Positions 14,899-20,551 of a stretch of DNA of 20,596 nt are shown in pieces; the stretch's first letter is position 1, and each line of letters starts with the position of its first letter. This stretch comes from PALSA-505 sp035308365 (lineage in GTDB: Bacteria; Actinomycetota; Actinomycetes; Streptosporangiales; Streptosporangiaceae): contig DATGGU010000177.1 of assembly GCA_035308365.1 (NCBI GenBank), positions 1 through 20,596 of the forward strand, written 5' to 3'. The translations under genes and the position numbers were made by a program. The notes below the pieces were generated by a model. The model was not told where the DNA came from. It was given only the letters and a program-made list of their open reading frames with translations, and ran no database searches.

Positions 14899-15806
14899 TG
14901 TACTCGCCGTGGCCGCCGGGCCGCCGCGACGATCCCGGTGACCACCAGCACGGTCACGATCACCAGCGCGAGGATCGCGGGCAGCGCCGAGCCGTGGCTG
15001 ACCGGCGCGCTGGCCACCGTCGGCTGGGCGTTGCGGACGGCCGGCGGTGGGCTCGGCGTGGCCGCCGCGCCGCCGCCCGCCCGGGTGGTGCCGGACGGCG
15101 CCGCTGGCTGGGTGGCTGACGTAGTCTGCCGGGCCGGCGCCGGTGGACTCTTCCGGGAAGAGGGCCCTCTTACGGTGGGGAGCGGACTCGTATTCGTGGC
15201 GCGCAAGTTCGCCGGGCTGATCGCGGGCACGGCGGACCCTGAGGTGCCGCCGGTGTTAGTCCCGCCGAACACCCACAGTTCCACGCTGCCGGGCTCTGGC
15301 CGGATGCCCATCGCCCCGGCCTGGCTGTAGCTCCAGGTGTTCTGTCCCCGGTTGGCATACCAGAACGCCCAGTAGGCGCTGGCCGGCGGGGTGAGCACAC
15401 ACGATTCCTGGGCCGCCGTCGGGTACTGGGTGCCGCCGTGGTAGCCGGCATAGCCGATCCGGCAGATGAACCCCGGGCCGTCGTGCTCGGTGCCGGTGGT
15501 GTGCCAGCCACCCTGGTTGAGCAGGGTGTACGCGGTGGTCGGGGTCGTGCCGCAGGAGCGCAGCACCGGCCCGCCCCAGGGCGCGAAGTCGACCGCGACG
15601 ATCACCCCCGAGGTCGTCGTGCAGTCGCCGGCCGGCTCCGGCGCCGCCCGCGCGGGTGAGCCAGCGACGCCGGCGCCAAGCGCCGCCGCCGCGACCGCCA
15701 CGAGCAGCCCGGCGGCCCGGGTCAGGCCATGTCCCCGAGGTCGCCGCCGGCCCGGGCCGGCGCCCATGCGGCTGCCGGCGTCGCGGCTGCCCGGCCAGCC
15801 GGTCAC
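14895..15806 (-). CDS. Membrane-anchored four-cysteine surface protein, transcobalamin beta-domain-like (tentative)
   Basis: A 303-residue type I surface protein. The start is GTG 15806, overlapping the upstream stop as GTGA; an internal ATG gives a start 13 residues shorter. Residues ~14-57 are a signal peptide (basic RRRPRGHG, Ala/Val core, ARA). The outer domain (~60-180) has GVIVAVDFAPWGG, PGFICRIG and PPASAYWAFWYANRG, with four cysteines (GDC, RSCG, FICR, ESC). A Pro/Ser/Thr linker follows, then a membrane helix (LPAILALVIVTVLVV) and a short basic tail. The domain aligns with the secreted protein at 17769-18260, including all four cysteines. Its beta-rich, ubiquitin-like pattern reminds me of DUF4430, the beta domain of intrinsic factor; that is my inference. 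Operon and riboswitch context suggest corrinoid capture. Confidence 0.72.
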   Translation of the reverse strand: MTGWPGSRDAGSRMGAGPGRRRPRGHGLTRAAGLLVAVAAAALGAGVAGSPARAAPEPAGDCTTTSGVIVAVDFAPWGGPVLRSCGTTPTTAYTLLNQGGWHTTGTEHDGPGFICRIGYAGYHGGTQYPTAAQESCVLTPPASAYWAFWYANRGQNTWSYSQAGAMGIRPEPGSVELWVFGGTNTGGTSGSAVPAISPANLRATNTSPLPTVRGPSSRKSPPAPARQTTSATQPAAPSGTTRAGGGAAATPSPPPAVRNAQPTVASAPVSHGSALPAILALVIVTVLVVTGIVAAARRPRRVQ

Positions 15807-17167
15807 CGGCGTCCCCTGGCCACCGGGCCGGCCGGGGAGAGCCGCCGCCGGCGCAGCAACAGCAGGCCGATGACCACCGCGCCGGCAACCGCGACCCCAC
15901 CCGCCGCCCACCACAGGTGGGCGGCCACGGAACTGTCGCTGCTCGTGTCGGTGAACGCGTGATGCGCGGCCGGGGACGTGGCCGCACCCGGCGGCGTGCC
16001 CGCCCCGGCCATCGGCACCGGAGCCGGCGTCGCCAGGCTGGTGCCGGGCGCGGCCGGGTTGACGATGAGCAAGGTCGGGACCGGCGTGCCCGGGTGAGTG
16101 TGGTGCGGGCGCGGGGTGGGCGCCGGCGGCGGGGTGTGCGTGCCGCTCAGGTCGCGGTACAGGGTGCCGAACGAGGTGCCCACGGCGCCGCCCAGCGCCT
16201 GGGTGGACGCCCGGATGTTGGAGCCACCCGGCCCGCCCGCCGTGACGTTGAAGCCGCCGTTGCTGTTCTGCTCCCGGGCGAGGAAGCCCAGGGCCGCACC
16301 GATCTGCGGCCGGTAGCGCGCGGCCCGCAGGGTCAGGCCCTGGATGGCCAGGCCCGCCGAGTTGACCGACTCGCCCGACGCGCCGGGGAAACCGCCGTTG
16401 CTCTCCTGCCGGCCAGCGATCCAGGCCAGGCCGGCCGCGACGTCCGCCGCGGCCCGCTTCCCCGGGGCCAGCGCGAGCGCCATCGCCGCCATCGCCGTGC
16501 TGTCCACGTCCTGGTCGCGGCCGGGCGGGATCAGGCTGGGGAAGGAGCCGTCCGGGTGCTGCAGGCGCTCCAGGTAGTGGATCGGTCCCGTCGCCGCACT
16601 CACCTGGCCTGCCCGAAGCTGTGCCAGGATGCCGAGCGCCTGGTCGAAAACCGAGAACGAGTTGACATAGCTGCCCGCGGCGGGGCACCTGGTGCCGTGG
16701 CGGTGCGCGCAGACCGCCGCGTCCAGCGCGGCGATCAGGTCATGGCCGCCGAAGCTGTGCGGGTTGCCGCCCACCACCTCGGCCAGCAGTGCCTCGTCGG
16801 CGAGCGAGCCGCCGATGACATTGTGGGTGCCGATGCCGGTCCAGCCGTTGACCGTGGTGCCGTGCGGGTCCTTGCCGCCGCCGGCCAGGAACGTGACGAT
16901 CCCCTTGAGCGCCGGGTTCTGGTCGCCGGTCGCGGCCAGCGCGAGCGCTCCGCTGATGGTCAGCCCGAAGTCGGCGTAGCCCGGGAAGGACTCGTAGTAG
17001 TGGCCGTGGATCAGGTTGGCCGGCGCGACCAGGTAGGCGCTGCCGGTGACCAGGTCCGGCCCGGTGCCCGCCGCCGCGAGCGAGGGGATCAGCGCGCCCA
17101 CCGCCACCAGGACGGCCACGGCTGCCGCGACACGGCTGCGCGTCGATGCTGGGCGAGTTAGCGGCAT
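15803..17167 (-). CDS. Membrane-anchored alpha/alpha-toroid protein, intrinsic-factor alpha-domain-like (tentative)
   Basis: A 454-residue exported protein and first gene of the ECF operon. ATG 17167 follows a G-rich GGGGGGAGG site. Residues 1-33 are a signal peptide (RPASTRSR, hydrophobic core, LAAA). Residues ~34-330 show prenyltransferase/squalene-cyclase repeats: LQHPDGSFPSL, QESNGGFPGAS and EQNSNGGFNVT are spaced as toroid helices. DQDVDSTAMAAMAL resembles terpenoid-cyclase helices, but no DxDD-type cyclase acid motif is seen. Cysteines in AVCAHRHGTRC could form a disulfide. A Pro/Thr-rich stalk (~330-410) leads to a membrane helix (~415-438) and basic RRRRLSPAG tail. An extracellular toroid beside an ECF importer under a B12 riboswitch suggests the corrinoid-binding alpha domain of intrinsic factor rather than an enzyme; this is inference. 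Confidence 0.78.
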   Translation of the reverse strand: MPLTRPASTRSRVAAAVAVLVAVGALIPSLAAAGTGPDLVTGSAYLVAPANLIHGHYYESFPGYADFGLTISGALALAATGDQNPALKGIVTFLAGGGKDPHGTTVNGWTGIGTHNVIGGSLADEALLAEVVGGNPHSFGGHDLIAALDAAVCAHRHGTRCPAAGSYVNSFSVFDQALGILAQLRAGQVSAATGPIHYLERLQHPDGSFPSLIPPGRDQDVDSTAMAAMALALAPGKRAAADVAAGLAWIAGRQESNGGFPGASGESVNSAGLAIQGLTLRAARYRPQIGAALGFLAREQNSNGGFNVTAGGPGGSNIRASTQALGGAVGTSFGTLYRDLSGTHTPPPAPTPRPHHTHPGTPVPTLLIVNPAAPGTSLATPAPVPMAGAGTPPGAATSPAAHHAFTDTSSDSSVAAHLWWAAGGVAVAGAVVIGLLLLRRRRLSPAGPVARGRR

Positions 17168-17190
17168 GGGCCTCCCCCCGGGGGTGTGAC

Positions 17191-17255
17191 GCGGCGCGCG
17201 AAACCCGACCCACCCGGACGGGGACTGCCCGGAGTAACCCGATGTTCCGCGCCGC
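17191..17255 (-). promoter_or_regulatory. Inverted repeat in the leader between riboswitch and ECF operon start
   Basis: GCGGCGCG (17191-17198) and CGCGCCGC (17248-17255) are perfectly complementary, 8 bp. They lie between the minus-strand cobalamin aptamer and the first gene, where the expression platform is expected. Right at the ribosome site a CCCCCGGGGG palindrome (around 17175-17185) could also hide the G-rich Shine-Dalgarno. Which one acts cannot be decided by eye. Confidence 0.4.
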
Positions 17256-17284
17256 AGACCTCGACGACGCCAGGACGGTGGTGC

Positions 17285-17381
17285 TATCCAGCCAGGTGCT
17301 CCGACTCGCCCGCGCGTTCGTGCGGGCCCACGGTTGCGGGTCAGTGCCGGATTTTGACCGGCTTCCCCTGATTGCTGAATT
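17285..17381 (-). promoter_or_regulatory. Cobalamin riboswitch, minus strand, controlling the ECF/surface-protein operon
   Basis: Read on the minus strand, GGGGAAGCCGGTCAAAATCC (from 17368) leads into CTGACCCGCAACCGTG (17344-17329), the conserved cobalamin aptamer core. GAGTCGGAGCACCTGGC (17307-17291) then matches the B12 box. CAGG near 17372 and CCTG in the B12 box can close the aptamer. The leader from here to ATG 17167 is about 120 bases and carries hairpins that could serve as expression platform. The likely effect is repression when adenosylcobalamin is plentiful. Boundaries are approximate. Confidence 0.85.
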
Positions 17382-17387
17382 GGCCTC

Positions 17388-17417
17388 ATCTGACCACACA
17401 CGATGCGTCGCAGTCAA
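17388..17417 (-). promoter_or_regulatory. Candidate promoter of the ECF/surface-protein operon
   Basis: Minus-strand TTGACT (17417-17412) and TCAGAT (17393-17388) are 18 bases apart. Transcription would begin near 17381, immediately in front of the riboswitch aptamer, exactly where it should. Confidence 0.5.
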
Positions 17418-17439
17418 TAACACGCAGCGTCACCTCAAG

Positions 17440-17455
17440 CACACCATCAGGTGTG
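17440..17455. promoter_or_regulatory. Palindrome between the divergent promoters (possible operator)
   Basis: CACACC-ATCA-GGTGTG is a perfect 6+6 dyad lying between the minus-strand -35 (17412-17417) and the plus-strand -35 (17508-17513). It could be a regulator site for both transcription units. No regulator gene is present nearby to support this. Confidence 0.3.
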
Positions 17456-17507
17456 GCCCCCACCGTAAGGGAAAGGAAAACTCCGCCGGTCAGGTCCGGC
17501 TGGCACC

Positions 17508-17537
17508 TTGACACCTTTCCTGGGCGTGCTGGAGAGT
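17508..17537 (+). promoter_or_regulatory. Candidate promoter of the secreted four-cysteine protein gene
   Basis: A consensus TTGACA (17508-17513) is followed after 18 bases by GAGAGT (17532-17537), a weak -10. The start would fall near 17545, about 30 bases before the plus-strand riboswitch. The spacer equals that of the divergent promoter. Confidence 0.45.
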
Positions 17538-17572
17538 GGCGACTGGAACGCCTGCTGGCGGCAACTGAATAG

Positions 17573-17674
17573 GCGAGATGGTGGGGGAAGTCCGGTGAGA
17601 TTCCGGCGCTGACCCGCAACGGTATCCGGCGGCCCGCGAGGTCACCGTAAGCCCGAATACCCACGATCGTCGCG
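17573..17674 (+). promoter_or_regulatory. Cobalamin riboswitch, plus strand, controlling the secreted four-cysteine protein
   Basis: GGGGAAGTCCGGTGAGATTCC (from 17584, one base trimmed here and there by eye) is followed by CTGACCCGCAACGGTA and, after a GC-rich arm, by the B12 box AAGCCCGAATACCCAC (17649-17664). GTGGG at 17581-17585 pairs with CCCAC at 17660-17664, and GCGA (17573) with TCGC (17674 side) to close the P1 helix. Ninety-four bases separate it from ATG 17769; a hairpin there abuts the ribosome site. No large gene lies between 17168 and 17768: the stretch is filled by the two riboswitches, their promoters and platforms. Confidence 0.9.
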
Positions 17675-17726
17675 TCACCGCTCCCCATCCCGTCGTGGTC
17701 CGCGGGCCGGAGTCCGGGCCCACCGG

Positions 17727-17760
17727 CGGTCCGGCCCCGGCGTCTGCCGGACCGGAAAGG
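17727..17760 (+). promoter_or_regulatory. Ribosome-site hairpin (probable riboswitch expression platform)
   Basis: CGGTCCGG (17727-17734) pairs perfectly with CCGGACCG (17747-17754) around a 12-base loop. The 3' arm runs into the Shine-Dalgarno GGAAAGG (17754-17760), eight bases before ATG 17769. Formation of the stem would hinder ribosome binding, so this riboswitch probably acts on translation. Confidence 0.55.
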
Positions 17761-17768
17761 CCCATCTG

Positions 17769-18260
17769 ATGCGTAAATCCAGCACCCGGGCACTGACGAT
17801 GCTCGCCACGCTCCCGGTCTTCGGGATAACCGTGTTCGGCGTCCGGCCCGTGGTCACCACCCCGCCGGCCAGTGCTGCGGTCGTCAGCACCTGGCACCGC
17901 GGTGCGTGCAAGGGTACGGTCGGCGTGACCGTCGTCGTCGACTTCACCGACCTGGGCGGCAAGATCAAGGTGCACTGCGACACCGGCACCCCCAAGACCG
18001 GCCTCGACGCCCTGAAGGGGGCCGGGTTCACCTACTCCTTCGTGCCAGGGATCCCCGGCTTCGTCTGCCGGATCGACAGTCTGCCCAACCCGTGCAACGG
18101 CGCGCCCGCCTCCGCCTACTGGGCGTACTGGCACGCCAAGGCGCACGGCACCTGGATCCTGAGCAACAAGGGCGCAGGCTCCTTCCACCCGCGACAGGGC
18201 ACCGTGCAGGGCTGGGCGTTCGGCGCGAGCGAGAAGCCCGGCATCGCCCCGCCCAACTGA
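17769..18260 (+). CDS. Secreted four-cysteine protein, transcobalamin beta-domain-like (tentative)
   Basis: A 163-residue exported protein. Residues 1-37 are a signal peptide (MRKSSTRALTMLATLPVFG, then PPASAA). The mature part is one domain: GVTVVVDFTDLGGKIKVHC, TGLDALKGAGFTYSFV, PGFVCRID and PASAYWAYWHAKAHGTW, ending with GTVQGWAFG. Its four cysteines (GAC, VHC, FVC, NPC) match those of the membrane-anchored protein at 14895-15806, so two disulfides are likely. Unlike that paralogue it has no stalk or membrane helix and should be released. The strand and loop pattern is compatible with DUF4430-type domains; I have not been able to check this. GGAAAGG precedes ATG 17769 and a cobalamin riboswitch lies in the leader, which ties the protein to B12 supply. 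Confidence 0.78.
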   Translation: MRKSSTRALTMLATLPVFGITVFGVRPVVTTPPASAAVVSTWHRGACKGTVGVTVVVDFTDLGGKIKVHCDTGTPKTGLDALKGAGFTYSFVPGIPGFVCRIDSLPNPCNGAPASAYWAYWHAKAHGTWILSNKGAGSFHPRQGTVQGWAFGASEKPGIAPPN

Positions 18261-18271
18261 GGCTCACCCGT

Positions 18272-18305
18272 CCGCCGCTGCCGGTGTCACTGCCGCCGGC
18301 GGCGG
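18272..18305 (+). terminator. GC hairpin after the secreted protein gene
   Basis: CCGCCGCTG (18272-18280) and CGGCGGCGG (18297-18305) form nine pairs with one G-T wobble around a 16-base loop, starting 12 bases after the stop. There is no T-tract. It could separate the B12-controlled gene from the following pair. Confidence 0.3.
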
Positions 18306-18338
18306 CGCTGACGCGGTCCGGTGTAGCAGGATGGGCGG

Positions 18339-18662
18339 ATGCTGGTCGTTCATGTTCACGTGCGGGTGCGGCCCGGGCAGGTCGCGGATTTCCTGGCCGC
18401 CACCCTGGTCAATGCTCAGGCGTCGCTGGATGAGCCGGGGGTGCTGCGGTTCGACGTCATCCAGGATCAGGATGATCCGGAGCACGTCGTGCTGGCGGAG
18501 GTCTACCGGGACGCCGATGGCGCGGCGGCGCACAAGCTGACGCCGCACTACGCCACCTGGCGGGACACGGTGGCCCCGATGATGGCCGAGCCCCGGACGT
18601 CGGCCAGGTTCGCCGCGGTGTTCCCGGCCGGCGGCGCGGGCTGGGCGAGTAGCCCTCGGTGA
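18339..18662 (+). CDS. Antibiotic biosynthesis monooxygenase-fold protein, LsrG-like
   Basis: A 107-residue dimeric alpha-beta barrel (ABM) protein. PGVLRFDVIQDQDDPEHVVL, followed by AEVYRD, then HKLTPHYATW and MMAEPRTSARF match the pattern of LsrG/YgiN-type proteins (LRFDVLQD, HKxTPHY, GPR). LsrG acts on phosphorylated autoinducer-2, but many relatives are cofactor-free monooxygenases or of unknown role, and no lsr genes are visible here. AGGA (18328-18331) seven bases before ATG 18339 supports the start. The stop overlaps the start of the alcohol dehydrogenase gene as GTGA, so the two are coupled and probably act in one pathway. Confidence 0.87.
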   Translation: MLVVHVHVRVRPGQVADFLAATLVNAQASLDEPGVLRFDVIQDQDDPEHVVLAEVYRDADGAAAHKLTPHYATWRDTVAPMMAEPRTSARFAAVFPAGGAGWASSPR

Positions 18663-19813
18663 CCACGCCGGGCTTCGAGTTTGCCACGGCCGGGCGCATC
18701 ATCGTCGGGGCCGGCCGCGCGGGCGAACTGCCGGGCCTGCTGGCCGGGCTCGGCTCGCGGGTGCTGGTCTGCACCGGCTCCGGCGCCTCGCGTCACGCCG
18801 GGCTGCTGGCCAGGCTGGAGTTGCCGGCCACGGTGTTCCCGGTGGCCACCGAGCCCACGGTCGAGCTCGCCCGGGCTGCCCTGGCCGCCGCCCGGGCTCA
18901 TGACGCCGACGTCGTCGTCGCGATCGGCGGGGGCAGCGTCATCGATACCGGCAAGGCCGTGGCCATGCTGCTCGGCAACGGTGGCGACCCGCTGGACTAC
19001 CTGGAGGTCGTTGGGGCCGGGCAGAAGATCACCCGGCCGCCGGTTCCGTGCGTCGCCGTGCCGACCACGGCTGGCACCGGGGCGGAGGTTACCGCCAACG
19101 CCGTGCTCGGCGCACCGGCGCACGGCGTCAAGGCGAGCCTGCGCAGCCCGTTGATGCTGCCGCGGGTCGCGCTGGTCGACCCGGAACTGACCGTCTCCTG
19201 CCCGCCGCGGGTCACCGCTGCCAGCGGTCTGGACGCGCTCACCCAGTGCCTGGAACCGTTCGTGTCGGTCCGGGCCACCCCGCTGACCGACGGCCTGGCC
19301 AGACAGGGTCTGCGTCATGCCGCGGCGGGGCTGCGGGCGGCCTGCGCCGATGGCGGCGACCTCCAGGCCAGGACCGACATGGCCCTGGCCAGCCTGCTCG
19401 GCGGGATCTCGCTGGCCAACGCGAAGCTCGGCGCCGTGCACGGCCTGGCCGGGGTGGTCGGTGGGACCGCCGAGGTGCCGCACGGGATGGCCTGCGCCGC
19501 CCTGCTCGCCCCGGTGATCGAGGCCAACGTGCGAGCGCTGCGTTCGGGGCCGCCGGGTCATCCGGCCCTCGCCCGGTATGCCGAAGTGGCTCAGTTGCTG
19601 ACCGGCCGCACGGGCGTTGCCGTCGAGGATGGCATCGACTGGATCCGCGAGACGGCCACCCTGCTCGGCGTCCCCCGGCTGAGCACCTTCGGCATCAGGC
19701 CCGGGCAGGCCGGTGACATCGCCGCCAAGGCCCTGCGGTCCAGCAGCATGCAGGGCAACCCCGTCCCGCTCAGCCAGGACGACCTGCGCGCCGTGCTGCT
19801 GCGCGCGATCTGA
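18659..19813 (+). CDS. Iron-type (group III) alcohol dehydrogenase family protein
   Basis: A 384-residue Fe-ADH fold oxidoreductase of normal length. GGGSVIDTGKA near residue 93 binds NAD(P), and VPTTAGTGAEVT follows. The metal site maps by spacing to FucO: Asp192 in SGLDALTQCLE, His261 in VHGLAGVVGG and His275 in EVPHG. The position of FucO His200 is Gln196 here, so one of the four classic ligands is replaced; the metal or its affinity may differ. The alternative is a non-classical subgroup such as maleylacetate-reductase-like or hydroxyacid-oxoacid enzymes. The start is GTG 18659, overlapping the upstream stop by four bases. The partner LsrG-like gene suggests a small catabolic pair. The substrate is unknown. 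It converges on the LuxR remnant with five bases between stops. Confidence 0.9.
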   Translation: MTTPGFEFATAGRIIVGAGRAGELPGLLAGLGSRVLVCTGSGASRHAGLLARLELPATVFPVATEPTVELARAALAAARAHDADVVVAIGGGSVIDTGKAVAMLLGNGGDPLDYLEVVGAGQKITRPPVPCVAVPTTAGTGAEVTANAVLGAPAHGVKASLRSPLMLPRVALVDPELTVSCPPRVTAASGLDALTQCLEPFVSVRATPLTDGLARQGLRHAAAGLRAACADGGDLQARTDMALASLLGGISLANAKLGAVHGLAGVVGGTAEVPHGMACAALLAPVIEANVRALRSGPPGHPALARYAEVAQLLTGRTGVAVEDGIDWIRETATLLGVPRLSTFGIRPGQAGDIAAKALRSSSMQGNPVPLSQDDLRAVLLRAI

Positions 19814-19818
19814 CCGGG

Positions 19819-20361
19819 TCAGGACGGGTCGAAGAGGTGCAGGCGGTAGGCCATGGCGGCGGCCTCGCCGCGCGAGGCCACCTGCAGCTTGCCGAGGATG
19901 TTGGAGACGTGCACGCTGGCGGTCCGGTGCGAGATGAACAGCTCGGCCGCGATCTCGCGGTTGCCGCGGCCGGCCGCGACCAGCCGGAGCACCTCCTGTT
20001 CGCGTGCGGTGAGACCGAATGGAACCGTGCCCTCGCCGGGCTCGCTGCCGGTGCCGTCCAGGCGGATCCGCGCCCGCCGGGCCAGCTGGCTGATCTGCTG
20101 CCGCAACGAGCCGGCGGCGAGCTGGGTGGCCAGCCCGGCCGCTCGCCGCGGCAGCTCGAACAGCCGCGCCCTGGCGGTCTGCGGGTCGGCCGCCGAGGGT
20201 GGCACGCCGAACTCCGGCAGCAGCGCCGCCAGTTCGCCTGAGCCCGGGCCCGGCAGCAGCGCGGCCACCTCGGTGGCGCCCCGTTCGCAGATCAATTCGC
20301 GCAGCGCCGCGGTGAACGGTGCATAGGGCAGGCCCGCCGAACTGCTGCCCGAGCGGATCAC
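19819..20361 (-). pseudogene. LAL/LuxR-family regulator remnant with large internal deletion
   Basis: A 180-codon open frame carrying pieces of a large ATP-binding LuxR regulator (normally 850-1000 residues). Residues ~10-68 (GLPYAPFTAALREL, ELAALLPEFG, ARARLFE) match the AAA-domain stretch that follows Walker A in such proteins; the Walker A itself is missing. At about residue 69-71 the sequence jumps to the region just before the DNA-binding domain (LRQQISQLARRARIRLD). A complete LuxR helix-turn-helix follows: LTAREQEVLRLVAAGRGNRE, then IAAELFISHRTASVHVSNIL (116-176). The apparent GTG start at 20361 lies antisense within a ferredoxin fragment, so it is not native. The product, if made, would be a stand-alone HTH protein, which may still bind DNA; I think decay is more likely. 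Confidence 0.7.
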
Positions 20362-20485
20362 CCTCGACGAGTGGGGCTACCCCATCGTCTCCGCGGAGCC
20401 CGTCCCCGCAGCCCTGCGCGCCCATGCCCGCCGCGCGGTCACCGACTGCCCGGCCCTGGCGCTACTGCTGGAACGTACCGGCTGA
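20333..20485 (+). pseudogene. 5'-truncated ferredoxin remnant
   Basis: From about 20333 the plus strand reads AELLPERITLDEWGYPIVSA, then EPVPAALRAHARRAV and TDCPALALLLERTG, ending at TGA 20483-20485. This is the C-terminal ~50 residues of a small actinobacterial ferredoxin; only the last cluster Cys (TDCP) survives. In the same frame a TAG lies at 20324-20326, and the N-terminal Cys motifs are absent. The left breakpoint coincides with the end of the LuxR remnant on the opposite strand. The rest of the frame has not decayed, so the truncation may be recent. Confidence 0.65.
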
Positions 20486-20510
20486 CCGGTGGGGATCCAC
20501 GCACCGTTAA

Positions 20511-20545
20511 TCCGGAATTAGATCGTCCGGAATAGTCGCTAACCT
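20511..20545 (+). promoter_or_regulatory. Direct repeat and leaderless-type -10 before the last gene
   Basis: TCCGGAAT occurs at 20511-20518 and again at 20526-20533, a 15-base period. TAACCT (20540-20545) ends six bases before ATG 20552, the same spacing seen before the aminotransferase start, and no Shine-Dalgarno is present. The repeat could be an activator site overlapping the -35 zone. Confidence 0.35.
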
Positions 20546-20551
20546 GCGCTC

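Noticed and set aside
15803..17167. Terpene/squalene cyclase or prenyltransferase enzyme
   Set aside because: The protein is exported and membrane-anchored, lacks a visible DxDD or DDxxD acid motif, and sits in a B12 transport operon. A binding role is more plausible.
17146..17511. A 121-codon plus-strand frame in the divergent leader region
   Set aside because: It runs antisense through the minus-strand riboswitch and promoter and has no ribosome site or family resemblance.
18548..20425. A 625-codon minus-strand frame opposite the LsrG-like and Fe-ADH genes
   Set aside because: No domain is recognisable, and the plus-strand genes it covers are well supported and coupled by GTGA.
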